Source: Leptasterias polaris (taxonomy: Eukaryota > Echinodermata > Asteroidea > Forcipulatida > Asteriidae). From it: DNA of 64,000 nt. The stretch lies in the NCBI GenBank assembly GCA_037783415.1, contig JAZGTN010000085.1, forward strand, positions 1,669,501 to 1,733,500. Reading direction: 5' to 3'. Made by a program: the position numbers and the translations under genes. Below are positions 21,728 through 33,534 of the stretch, piece after piece (the stretch's first letter is position 1; every line of letters starts with the position of its first letter). Below the pieces are notes generated by a model, which made no database searches, had not been told where the DNA came from, and saw only the letters and a program-made list of their open reading frames with translations.

Positions 21728-22927
21728 TAAATATTAATTTTGTAATGTTTGAAATTCCATATCAAATCACGGACATGAGACCGTAGGTTGCTTTTTGCGG
21801 GTTTATACCAAATTAATTTAGGTCTTATTTTTGTATTGTGTGTGTGACTTTACGTTACCTCTACTTCCGGTCGAAACAGGAAGTGCCTTGTTATACTTCA
21901 GTTTTTGACCGATTAATATTGTTCTCTCCCGTGCAAATAAGACTGAGAAAAGAAGGGAAATACTCAGGTCCAATTTTGTCGATAAATAACGACTTTTTAA
22001 TTGTTGCATTCGTATACACAGGAAGACAGCTTTATTTATTATTTTGAATAACATCTTTAGGATTGTAATCATAATCATTCAAAAATAATGGGTTTTGATT
22101 CCAAAGCGACTACATGGAAACTAGCATGCAGATCGATGCCCGCGCCCGTCAAACACTTGATTCTTATGTTCTATCATTCTAAACATGTAAGCATTGTTGT
22201 GAAAAAAATCGTACACGATTATTTCATAATTGTTATGTGATCATTATAAAAACAAGTAAAGGGAACCAGCCGATCATATCAAGAAACATTATACTTCCAT
22301 TCAATGGCCGTCCAAACACCAATTAAGTAAATAAACTCGCAATTCAAAAGTCAACTCTAGCGGGCGCTACAGACATTTTGGGATTAGTGGATTAATGTAA
22401 ACTCGGGACATAGTGAGGTCATTGTGCTGCTTCAGTTCTATGCGTGATATGAGTAGGTACTTCAGTATGTAATACATAAAGTCCAAATTGCACGGAAAAA
22501 GTTATAACTTTATTGGGTTTAAACAACGGAAGGAAGAAACTCTTGTTTCATTCACTAACTTTTGATAAAAACTTATCGTACAAATTTCTAAGAGAGTCAT
22601 GTTTACCAATTTTTTCAATTAAATTTGAACCACTGCTAGTTCTTACAAGATTTATAAGTACAGAACGACTTGGGTAATCAAGCTGAAACTTTGCATGTAT
22701 CCAAGTTGTGATATGTTACATCCAACAAATTTGTTCACATCACGATGACGTCATCGAGTGTGACATGACGTCACCTTAAATGTGCAGGTTCAAGAGCTAT
22801 ATACTGAGTAGTATGCTTGGTCAAGCTGAAATGTAGCTTACATGCATTCAAACTGGGATGTGTTACTACCAAATTGAACGTCATTCCGAACACCTTCTTT
22901 TTGTTATACAACAAAAAGTTAAGTCTA
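21728..22927 (+). mobile_element. H1-type element copy 1, 5' truncated
   Basis: Identical, as far as can be read, to 24173-25372. It ends CCGAACACCTTC, stem-loop CTTTTTGTT/AACAAAAAG, TTAAGT and CTAG at 22924-22927. Contents include ACTTCCGGTCGAAACAGGAAG at about 21864 and paired CREs near 22745-22763. Confidence 0.85.
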
Positions 22928-25372
22928 GTTTTTTTTTTTACTTCTTCAGATTATTCTTCTTCTCTTCGCCGCTTGTCCGCTAACAAAAGCACACTTCCCA
23001 AGCTCATATAAACTTGAAATTTTTACCATAGTTAGATAACCATTAGGAGACGAAACCGTTTCATTTACGTCATGATGACGTCATCAGGTGTCAAGTTACA
23101 AGGTTTTTAAAATTAAAAATGAAAAATCCATATCAAATCAAGATGAAGAGATCGTTAGTTACTTTTTGCGGGATTATATAGAGGTAATATGGGTCTTAAT
23201 TTTTTATTGTGTGCGTGACCTGACTTGACCCCTACTTCCGGTCGAAACAGGAAGAAACAGGAAGTGCCTTGTAATTTAAAAGTGGCACACTTTTTGAAGT
23301 TTTGTTTAACGGTGCTATAGTCGAGCAAGAGTCTGGTTTAAAAAAATAAGACAAGTGAAGTCATAAAAGTCAAGAGCGCCCTCTAGCGGCAGGTTGAAAA
23401 CTGTTAAAAATACACTTTTACTAGATGTCTGTGGCGAAGTTTATGATAATCGTTTCTAAATTGGTATACATGATGACCTTCATGCAGACAACATATGTGT
23501 GAAGTTTTAGATTGATGACGTCATCGTGTGTCACGTGGTATCGCCTTAAAGGTTTACTTTTTGAAGCCGTGTATTTACAAAACCACAAGTTTGACTGAGT
23601 TGAAACTTGGCATGTTGAAAGACAGTGATATTGACTATGTAAATCTAAAGAAACAACATGATGACGTCATTCCTTTTTTTATACAAATATTTGAAATATT
23701 GACCAATTATTACGTGTATTTATTGACCCGCTGTCAAACCACGGGCTACACACACACTACGCGTACTAAACCAGTTTACTGTTTTTTATCACGTAGTGTG
23801 TGTGTATACGTTGAGCAAATCATCCGCAAGGTTCAAAGTCCATCAAACATGCTTGTGGTCTAGTCTCTGTTCAAGGTTCGCGCAACCTGCTTTTGACAAT
23901 ACGCTTTGTTAGTCTCTAAAACAGCCGTCCATGCAAACCTCGTTAACAAACAAATGCTATGCTTTTGATCGTGTGCTTTTTAACCAAAAGTTGAACATTT
24001 CATGAATTCATATCTCGTCGTCTTCTTTTCCCTCAAGATTGTCCAATAAAAAAAGACACTTCCTAAGCTCGCATAAACTTTAATCTTCACACATAGTTAG
24101 ATATGCATAGGTAGATGACACCGCTGCAGTGATATCATCATGACTTCATCGGATGTCAAATTACAAGGTTTTTAAATATTAATTTTGTAATGTTTGAAAT
24201 TCCATATCAAATCACGGACATGAGACCGTAGGTTGCTTTTTGCGGGTTTATACCAAATTAATTTAGGTCTTATTTTTGTATTGTGTGTGTGACTTTACGT
24301 TACCTCTACTTCCGGTCGAAACAGGAAGTGCCTTGTTATACTTCAGTTTTTGACCGATTAATATTGTTCTCTCCCGTGCAAATAAGACTGAGAAAAGAAG
24401 GGAAATACTCAGGTCCAATTTTGTCGATAAATAACGACTTTTTAATTGTTGCATTCGTATACACAGGAAGACAGCTTTATTTATTATTTTGAATAACATC
24501 TTTAGGATTGTAATCATAATCATTCAAAAATAATGGGTTTTGATTCCAAAGCGACTACATGGAAACTAGCATGCAGATCGATGCCCGCGCCCGTCAAACA
24601 CTTGATTCTTATGTTCTATCATTCTAAACATGTAAGCATTGTTGTGAAAAAAATCGTACACGATTATTTCATAATTGTTATGTGATCATTATAAAAACAA
24701 GTAAAGGGAACCAGCCGATCATATCAAGAAACATTATACTTCCATTCAATGGCCGTCCAAACACCAATTAAGTAAATAAACTCGCAATTCAAAAGTCAAC
24801 TCTAGCGGGCGCTACAGACATTTTGGGATTAGTGGATTAATGTAAACTCGGGACATAGTGAGGTCATTGTGCTGCTTCAGTTCTATGCGTGATATGAGTA
24901 GGTACTTCAGTATGTAATACATAAAGTCCAAATTGCACGGAAAAAGTTATAACTTTATTGGGTTTAAACAACGGAAGGAAGAAACTCTTGTTTCATTCAC
25001 TAACTTTTGATAAAAACTTATCGTACAAATTTCTAAGAGAGTCATGTTTACCAATTTTTTCAATTAAATTTGAACCACTGCTAGTTCTTACAAGATTTAT
25101 AAGTACAGAACGACTTGGGTAATCAAGCTGAAACTTTGCATGTATCCAAGTTGTGATATGTTACATCCAACAAATTTGTTCACATCACGATGACGTCATC
25201 GAGTGTGACATGACGTCACCTTAAATGTGCAGGTTCAAGAGCTATATACTGAGTAGTATGCTTGGTCAAGCTGAAATGTAGCTTACATGCATTCAAACTG
25301 GGATGTGTTACTACCAAATTGAACGTCATTCCGAACACCTTCTTTTTGTTATACAACAAAAAGTTAAGTCTA
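22928..25372 (+). mobile_element. H1-type element copy 2, complete 2,445 bp unit
   Basis: It runs CTAG to CTAG. T-run, H1 head (CTTCTTCAGATTATTC, CGCTTGTCCGC), double CRE near 23076, ETS-like box near 23240, and internal AACTTGGCATG repeats follow in order. A CACACACTACG inverted pair lies near 23750-23805. The 21728-24172 and 24173-26617 blocks are 2,445 bp apart and appear identical, so this junction copy reflects a very recent tandem duplication or an assembly repeat. Confidence 0.85.
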
Positions 25373-27825
25373 GTTTTTTTTTTTACTTCTTCAGATTATT
25401 CTTCTTCTCTTCGCCGCTTGTCCGCTAACAAAAGCACACTTCCCAAGCTCATATAAACTTGAAATTTTTACCATAGTTAGATAACCATTAGGAGACGAAA
25501 CCGTTTCATTTACGTCATGATGACGTCATCAGGTGTCAAGTTACAAGGTTTTTAAAATTAAAAATGAAAAATCCATATCAAATCAAGATGAAGAGATCGT
25601 TAGTTACTTTTTGCGGGATTATATAGAGGTAATATGGGTCTTAATTTTTTATTGTGTGCGTGACCTGACTTGACCCCTACTTCCGGTCGAAACAGGAAGA
25701 AACAGGAAGTGCCTTGTAATTTAAAAGTGGCACACTTTTTGAAGTTTTGTTTAACGGTGCTATAGTCGAGCAAGAGTCTGGTTTAAAAAAATAAGACAAG
25801 TGAAGTCATAAAAGTCAAGAGCGCCCTCTAGCGGCAGGTTGAAAACTGTTAAAAATACACTTTTACTAGATGTCTGTGGCGAAGTTTATGATAATCGTTT
25901 CTAAATTGGTATACATGATGACCTTCATGCAGACAACATATGTGTGAAGTTTTAGATTGATGACGTCATCGTGTGTCACGTGGTATCGCCTTAAAGGTTT
26001 ACTTTTTGAAGCCGTGTATTTACAAAACCACAAGTTTGACTGAGTTGAAACTTGGCATGTTGAAAGACAGTGATATTGACTATGTAAATCTAAAGAAACA
26101 ACATGATGACGTCATTCCTTTTTTTATACAAATATTTGAAATATTGACCAATTATTACGTGTATTTATTGACCCGCTGTCAAACCACGGGCTACACACAC
26201 ACTACGCGTACTAAACCAGTTTACTGTTTTTTATCACGTAGTGTGTGTGTATACGTTGAGCAAATCATCCGCAAGGTTCAAAGTCCATCAAACATGCTTG
26301 TGGTCTAGTCTCTGTTCAAGGTTCGCGCAACCTGCTTTTGACAATACGCTTTGTTAGTCTCTAAAACAGCCGTCCATGCAAACCTCGTTAACAAACAAAT
26401 GCTATGCTTTTGATCGTGTGCTTTTTAACCAAAAGTTGAACATTTCATGAATTCATATCTCGTCGTCTTCTTTTCCCTCAAGATTGTCCAATAAAAAAAG
26501 ACACTTCCTAAGCTCGCATAAACTTTAATCTTCACACATAGTTAGATATGCATAGGTAGATGACACCGCTGCAGTGATATCATCATGACTTCATCGGATG
26601 TCAAATTACAAGGTTTTTAAATATTAATTTTGTAATGTTTGAAATTCCATATCAAATCACGGACATGAGACCGTAGGTTGCTTTTTGCGGGATTATACCA
26701 AATTAATTTAGGTCTTATTTTTGTATTGTGTGTTTGACATTACGTTACCTCTACTTCCGGTCGAAACAGGAAGTGCCTTGTTATACTTCAGTTTTTGACC
26801 GATTAATATTGTTCTCTCCCGTGCAAATAAGACTGAGAAAAGAAGGGAAATACTCAGGTCCAATTTTGTCGATAAATAACGACTTTTTAATTGTTGCATT
26901 CGTATACACAGGAAGTGTGGCAGCTTTATTTATTATTTTGAATAACATCTTTAGGATTGTAATCAAGTGGATAATCATTCAAAAATATTGGGTTTTGATT
27001 CCAAAGCGACTACCATGGAAACTAACATGCAGATCGATGCCCGCGCCCGTCAAACACTTGATTCTTATGTTCTATCATTCTAAACATGTAAGCATTGTTG
27101 TGAAAAAAATCGTACACGATTATTTCATAATTGTTATGTGATCATTATAAAAACAAGTAAAGGGAACCAGCCGATCATATCAAGAAACATTATCCTTCCA
27201 TCCAATGGCCGTCCAAACACCAATTAAGTAAATAAACTCGCAATTCAAAAGTCAACTCTAGCGCCCGGGCGCTACATACATTTTGGGATTAGTGGATTAA
27301 TGTAAACTCGGGACATAGTTAGGTCACTGTGCTGCTTCAGTTCTATGCGTGATATGAGTAGGTACTTCAGTATGTAATACATAAAGTCCAAATTGCACGG
27401 AAAAAGTTATAACTTTATTGGGTTTAAACAATGGAAGGAAGAAACTCTTGTGAAAGTAGTTGTGGAATAATTTGTTTCTAAATAGACTCATTCACTAACC
27501 TTTGATAAAAACTTATCGTACAAATTTCTAACAGTCATGTTTACCAATTTTTTCAATTAAATTTGAGCCACTGCTTGTTCTTACAAGATTTATAAGTACA
27601 GAACGACTTTGGTAATCAAGCTGAAACTTTGCATGTATCCAAGTTGGGATATGTTACATCCAAAACGTCACCTTACAGGTGCAGGTTCAAGATCTATATA
27701 CTGAGTAGTATGCTTGGTCAAGCTGAAATGTAGCTTACATGTATTCAAACTGGGATGTGTTACTACCAAATTGAACGTCATTCCGAACACCTTCTTTTTG
27801 TTATACAACAAAAAGTTAAGTCTAG
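25373..27825 (+). mobile_element. H1-type element copy 3, partly diverged (2,453 bp)
   Basis: Up to about 26617 it equals the previous unit. After that it differs by scattered changes (for example GGGATTATACC for GGGTTTATACC, and an insertion of TGTGG after CACAGGAAG). It ends in the same CCGAACACCTTC stem-loop and CTAG at 27822-27825. Confidence 0.85.
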
Positions 27826-28617
27826 TTAATTGTTCCATTCGTATACACAGGAAGTGTGGCAGCTTTATTTATTATTTTGAATAACATCTTTAGGATTGTA
27901 ATCGAGTTGATAATCATTCAAAAATATTGGGTTTTGATTCCAAAGCGACTACCATGGAAACTAGCATGCAGATCGATGCCCGCGCCCGTCAAATACTTAA
28001 TTCTTATGTTCTATCATTCTAAACATGTAATCTTTGTTGTGAAAAAATCGTACACGATTATTTCATATGTGATCATTATAAAAACAAGTAAAGGGAACCA
28101 ACCGATCATATCAAGAAACATTATACTTCCATCCAATGGCCGTCCAAAAACCAATTAAGTAAATAAACTCGCAATTCAAGTCCAAATTGCACGGGAAAAG
28201 AGTAACTTTATTGGGTTCAAACAATGGAAGAGAGAAACTCTTGTGAAAGTAGTGATGGAATAATTTGTTTCTAAATTGACTCATACACTAAATTTTGATA
28301 AGAACCTATAGTACAAATTTCTAACAGAGTCCTGTATAACAATTTGTTCAATTACATTTGAGCCACTGCTAGTTCTTACAAGATTTATAAGTACAGAAAG
28401 ACTTTGGTAATCAAGCTGAAACTTTGCATGATCCAAGTTGGGATATGTTACGTCCCCAAAATTTGTTCACACCACGATGGCGTCATCGAGTGTGACATGA
28501 CGTCACCTTAAAGGTGCAGGTTCAAGATATATATACTGAGTAGTAAATGCTTGGTCCTGGGGGAAAACAATTACCGAACACCTTGTTTTTGTGCTCGCAA
28601 CAAAATCTTATACCTAG
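27826..28617 (+). mobile_element. 5'-truncated H1-type element, 792 bp
   Basis: It starts with TTAATTGTTCCATTCG, which in the neighbouring copies is internal (preceded by GACTTT). It ends CCGAACACCTTG, stem-loop and CTAG at 28614-28617. One CRE is mutated to TGGCGTCA near 28480. Confidence 0.8.
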
Positions 28618-29770
28618 TTTTACTTCTTCAGATTCTTCTTCTTCTCTTCGCCGCTTGTCCGCTAACAAAAGCACACTTCCCAAGGTCGTATAAACTTGAA
28701 ATTTCTACCATATTTAGATAACCATTAGGAGACGAAACCGTTTCATTTACGTCATGATGACGTCATCAGGTGTCAAGTTACAAGGTTTTTAAAATTAAAA
28801 AATTTAATCTTTGAAAATCCATATCAAATCAAGATGAAGAGACCGTCGGTTACTTTTTGCGGGATTATATAGAGGTAATATGGGTCTTCATTTTTTATTG
28901 TGTGCGTGACATGACTTGACCTCTACTTCCGGTAGAAACAGGAAGAAACAGGAAGTGCCTTGTAATTTAAAAGTGGCACACTTTTACAAGTTTTTTTTAA
29001 CGGTGTTATAGTCGAGCAAGAGTCTGGTTTAAAAAAATAAGACAAGTGACGTCATAAAAGTCAAGAGCGCCCTCTAGCGTCAGGTTGAAAACAATTAAAA
29101 ATACACTTTTACTAGATGTCTGTGGCGAAGTTTATGATAATCGTTTCGAAATTGGTATACATAATGACCTTGCAGACAACATGTGTGAATTTTTAGATTG
29201 ATGACGTCATCGTGTGTCACGTGGTATCGCATTAAAGGTTTACTTTTTGAAGTTGTGTATCTACAAAACCACAAGTTTGACTGAGTTGAAACTTGGCATG
29301 TTGATAGACAGTTATATTGACTACTTAAAGCTAGAGTGACGACTTGATGACGTCATCAATTTTTTTCTTCTTCAAATTTTAGAAATTTTGACCAATTGGT
29401 ACATATCTTCAGTACAAAGCAAGCTATAGTCAAATTTCATTTTGCATGAGACTTGGAAGGTCCTACAAGGATATAACGTGGAGTGACGTTTTCACGACGT
29501 CATCGATTTTCATGTTATGTCACCACCAAGGTAGTGTTTTACAAGATCTATATGTACAGAACAACTTTGGTGATCAAATGGAAACTTTGCATGTACTCAA
29601 GCTGGGATGTGTTACATCCAAAAAGTTTGGTCAAATCTTTAGAACCACCATTCTAAAGACTCAATAGAAGTATACAATATTTAATACACAGACATGTTTA
29701 TAACATTTCTTTGAAACACGAGGTCACACCGAACACCTCTTTTTTGTTTCCAACAAAAAATTATGTCTAG
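28618..29770 (+). mobile_element. H1-type element, 1,153 bp
   Basis: It starts right after CTAG with TTTTACTTCTTCAG and no hairpin. The H1 head, double CRE near 28750, an ETS-like box near 28925 and internal repeats match 10915-12060 closely. The 3' end is CCGAACACCTC, stem-loop and CTAG at 29767-29770. Confidence 0.85.
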
Positions 29771-31653
29771 TTAGGTGTTCGGAGCGGAGCGTAGCTCCGA
29801 ACACCTCTTCTTATTGTTCGTTTTTTTTTTAGGTGTTCGGAGCGGAGCGTAGCTCCGAACACCTCTTCTTATTGTTCGTTTTTTTTTAGGTGTTCGGACA
29901 AAAGTCCGAATACCTCTTGTTAGGTGTTCGGCTAACAGCCGAACAACTCCTTGTTTTTGTTCGTTTTTTTTTTTGTTTTTTTTTTTTTAGGTGTTCGGTC
30001 CACAGACCGAACAACTCCTTGTTTTTGTTCGTTTTTTTAGGTGTTCGGTCCACAGACCGAACAACTCCTTGTTTTTGTTCGGTTTTTTTTTTTTTTTTTT
30101 CTTTGTTTTGCTTAATCTTCTGATAGTCGTTTGTCCGCAGAAAAAAACATACTTGCAAACCTTTGATCAACTTGAAACTTAATGTGACATTAGAACATAA
30201 AGAGCAGAAGACGTGTGAGCAATGACGTCATGATGACGTCATCGGGTGTCAAATTACAAGCCATTTAAGGTCAAAAAAGTGCCCTCATGCCAATGCCTGT
30301 ATGTTTCTGAATAGGAAAGCTATAGTATTCATATTTAAACATTATGATAGATCAAGACACGGGCAACATTTGAAAAGTTAACGCCAAATTCACATGACCT
30401 TTACTTCCGGTCGTAACGGAAGGTCAAAGTTTGCCTTTCTGCAATTCTTAACCAACAAACATTTCCTGCCCAAATTCTTCACTTCTGTTTATCCGATCAA
30501 CCTCAAATTTACACCATGTTAGAACCTTGATGAAACCTCCATCAAGTTGTTGTGACGTCATGATTACGTCATCAGGTGTTGAAATACAGTAAATCAAAAT
30601 TTAATATTTCAAAAAATCATAACTTAATCATTACTGAATGGATTGCTTCAATCAATACATCATCGGACAGGTCTTTTAAAACTCAACAAATGCTACACAA
30701 AGAGTTATCCCGGTTGTTCTTGACTTCCCGCTGAAAATGTAAGTTGAACATTACGTTAGTATTAGCCCGCAGGGCTGGTCATTCTGCTCCATTAACCACG
30801 CGTAATCTTGCATGTACATGTAGGGCCTAAACGGTACACACACTGCGCCATTGATCTTAGGTGCAAAGTCCACGAAGACTGCATTGCTGTGTGTGATACG
30901 TTATCCATGGTGGCGCTATACCAAGTTAATGGTCCTTTGTTACTGCACTCGTCGATAAATGCAACCATCCTTCGGAACGATGTTCGACGGTGGTCCAATG
31001 AATAGCTCATTGCATAACCTTCGTGTTAGCCTTTTGTTGGCTTGGTGGTAAATATCAACTGAACGAGTGTATTTTGCTGAACTGTTTTGGTGATTTTGAA
31101 TAACTTTTGATAACTGAGAAAATGCAATCGGAAAAGGGTCAACATAAATTTGACTCTGATCAACAACGGTTTTTACGCGAATCTAACTTTTAGATCCTGT
31201 TGAATACTTCAAAGAAATACAATGTGACTAGCAAAATAAATTCAACATAAATTGCACATCGTGTAAACAGTAGGTTCTTATGCCCTTTTCATAATCATGA
31301 CAAATGATGTTGCTTCACACATAAGGTAGCAAGCATGCGTAGTTTGATAACATTTATTTTTGAATTGTTAGTGATAGTCTTTTAATTTATCAGTTAAGCA
31401 TGTTAAGTTTGTGACTATTTACATGAAAATTGTTATACATGTGTATCTAAACTACTTTATGGAGACGCATACAGCAACGATATCACTTTCCCCCGTGTAC
31501 ACTAAAAGTATACAAGTAATAGGTTTGCAAACGACTTTTTTTTGAAAATTAAAAACTTTCAATATAAATCTGCTTACGCATTTTAGTAACATAACAGTGC
31601 CCCATCGAAACCCGAACACCTAGTGTTTGTTCTCACAAACACTAAATCTCTAG
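29771..31653 (+). mobile_element. H2-type element with six 5' hairpins, 1,883 bp
   Basis: Six hairpins open it: 29773-29806, 29831-29864, 29888-29915, 29922-29948, 29989-30015 and 30039-30065. They use four different inner stems on the same GGTGTTCGG base. The H2 head (CTTTGTTTTGCTTAATC, CGTTTGTCCGCAG) is followed by a double CRE near 30222, ACTTCCGGTCGTAACGGAAG near 30404, and a second CRE block near 30551. The tail is CCCGAACACCTAG, stem-loop AGTGTTTGT/ACAAACACT and CTAG at 31650-31653. Confidence 0.88.
29773..30065 (+). repeat. Six-hairpin 5' array
   Basis: Hairpins share the outer stem AGGTGTTCGG and differ inside: GAGC/GCTC with an 8-base loop (twice), AC/GT, CT.., and TC/GA (twice). 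Each is followed by TTGTTCG or TTATTGTTCG and a T-run. Copy number varies among elements (none, one, two, three or six). Confidence 0.85.
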
Positions 31654-32102
31654 TGGATTTTTGAGTTTGTTCGCCCACCTCAAAAATACACGCATCGTTG
31701 TCCGCAGACTTTGACATCTTTCCCAAATTCGCACGGTCATGAAACTTGGCAACAATATTACACCTGATGATTAGATAAGACATAAATTTCGACAACATAA
31801 TGACGTCACCCAATGAATTATTGGGTAATTAAATGTAATTAATTTAATCAAATTTTGAGTTTTTGGTTTAACAACCATGCAGAACTCGCAAACTAAGAAC
31901 GATAAATTCGTTGTTATTTCTTGAAAACAAAGGGTATTGAATACTTATTGCTTTATACATTGGAACAAATCAAGTTTGAAATTTCAAAAGCTATCAACAA
32001 TGTTTTCAGCGATTCAATGTTATAGCTAACGCATTAAAACAGCACTGAGCCCAGCGAGAACCCGAACACCTAGAGTTTGTTTTACAAACTCTAAATCTCT
32101 AG
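31654..32102 (+). mobile_element. Minimal H3-type element, 449 bp
   Basis: Starts TGGATTTTTGAGTTTG after CTAG. The head has CGTTGTCCGCAGAC and a CRE (TGACGTCA) near 31799, then an inverted AATTATTGGGTAATT region. The tail has TTTCAAAAGCTATCAAC, GCATTAAAACAGCACTGAG, CCCGAACACCTAG, stem-loop AGAGTTTGT/ACAAACTCT and CTAG at 32099-32102. 40704-41152 is the same length and almost identical. Confidence 0.85.
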
Positions 32103-33534
32103 TGGATTTTTGAGTTTGTTCGCACACCTCAAAAATACACGCATCGTTGTCCGCAGACTTTGACATCTTTCCCAAACTCGCACGGCCATGCAATTTGGCA
32201 ACATTATTACACCTGATGAATAAATGAAACAGAAATTTCGACAATATAATGACGTCACCCACTGATTTATTGGGTAATTAAATGTAATTAATTTAATCAA
32301 ATTTTTTGTTTTTGGTTTAACAAACAGAACTCGAAAACTTAGAACTTTAAATTCGTTGTTATTTCTTGGAAAGAAAGGGTATTGAATACTGATCACTTCA
32401 TACAAAGGAACAAACGTACGTTGAGATACATTTCTGGGGGAAATCGGCATTTGAAAATGTTAAATCTTAATCCAATACGTAACGCAGCATGTCATGGGTT
32501 CATCCACTGGGAAAAGTTGTTGACATCAATCATCAGTACATGCACGCGCGCCATCACGGAATGTAATGGCACTGTTTTTTTTGGAAATTCACACACATCG
32601 TACTTATAAGCAAGCTTCAATGGCGCGACAACGGCATGTTGAATTCCCTCAATTTGTGCCATATTCAGCGTCAGATTGTTTCCATATTCGCCCCTCTGTT
32701 GCTTTATGAAGAATATGGAATTGAAGACAAAGTTTCACTGAGATGGCCACCTGCTTCAGTGATTCGTATGACTTTTAATTATGTAAGAAAATGCAAGCAG
32801 AAAAAGACGAACATTGGTTATGTTTTGATCACACACCGAGAAGGAAGGATGTGTCATCGGATCGTGAAGGGTATTTCAGAAGCCAAATCACAGTATTTGA
32901 AAACCTGTTAAAACTTCTAAGAATTGTAACTTAATAATGTCAACATGATTTGCATAGTCGGATTTATTAATCAATAAAGAATCAATATCCATTAAAAATA
33001 TATAAACTTCAGTGAGTGGCATTCATGATAGTTGTAGCCCCCTACTTGTGAGTAATTTAAAGGCTCGTTTTAAGATATGCAACCAAAACGAAAGGAAATT
33101 CGAAAAATTAATGTTGCTCTGTATAAAAGGACGATATTGACCCTCTGCCCTTTTAAATAAATTAAATAATGTACTCTTTTGCTGACAATACGTTTAGTAA
33201 GTTCACCTTCGTTTTTCACTTACAATTTAAAGCACATAATTAAATACCAATGTCTCTATAAGAACTTATCTAACGTCATAATGACGTCATCAGTTTTCAA
33301 ATTTGGCTTTAACAAAAGATTATTATTTTTAAAACTCATATTGTGAGGTGCATTAATTTCCTGTGTAAACTAACGTACAATCAAAGAAGATTTACACTTT
33401 ACTTTCCTTGAAATTTCAAAAGCTATCAACAATGTTTTCAGCGATTCAATGATATAGCTAACGCATTAAAACAGCACTGAGCCCAGCGAGAACCCGAACA
33501 CCTAGAGTTTGTTTTACAAACTCTAAATCTCTAG
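32103..33534 (+). mobile_element. H3-type element with partial exon-like module 1, 1,432 bp
   Basis: H3 head as in the 449-bp element, then module 1 sequence (about 32720-32880) with a frame MTFNYVRKCKQKKTNIG. At about 32880 it jumps past the splice donor and module 2 to the 3' part. Tail with CCGAACACCTAG, stem-loop and CTAG at 33531-33534. Confidence 0.8.

Noticed and set aside
29886..30170. Lys-rich frames around 29886-30182 and 37298-37498
   Set aside because: They translate T-runs and hairpins of the 5' element ends.
30792..31010. Frames with MVALYQVNGPLLLHSSINA repeated in several H2 copies
   Set aside because: The surrounding frame is not conserved between copies, with indels upstream and downstream, and there is no start, domain or splice evidence.
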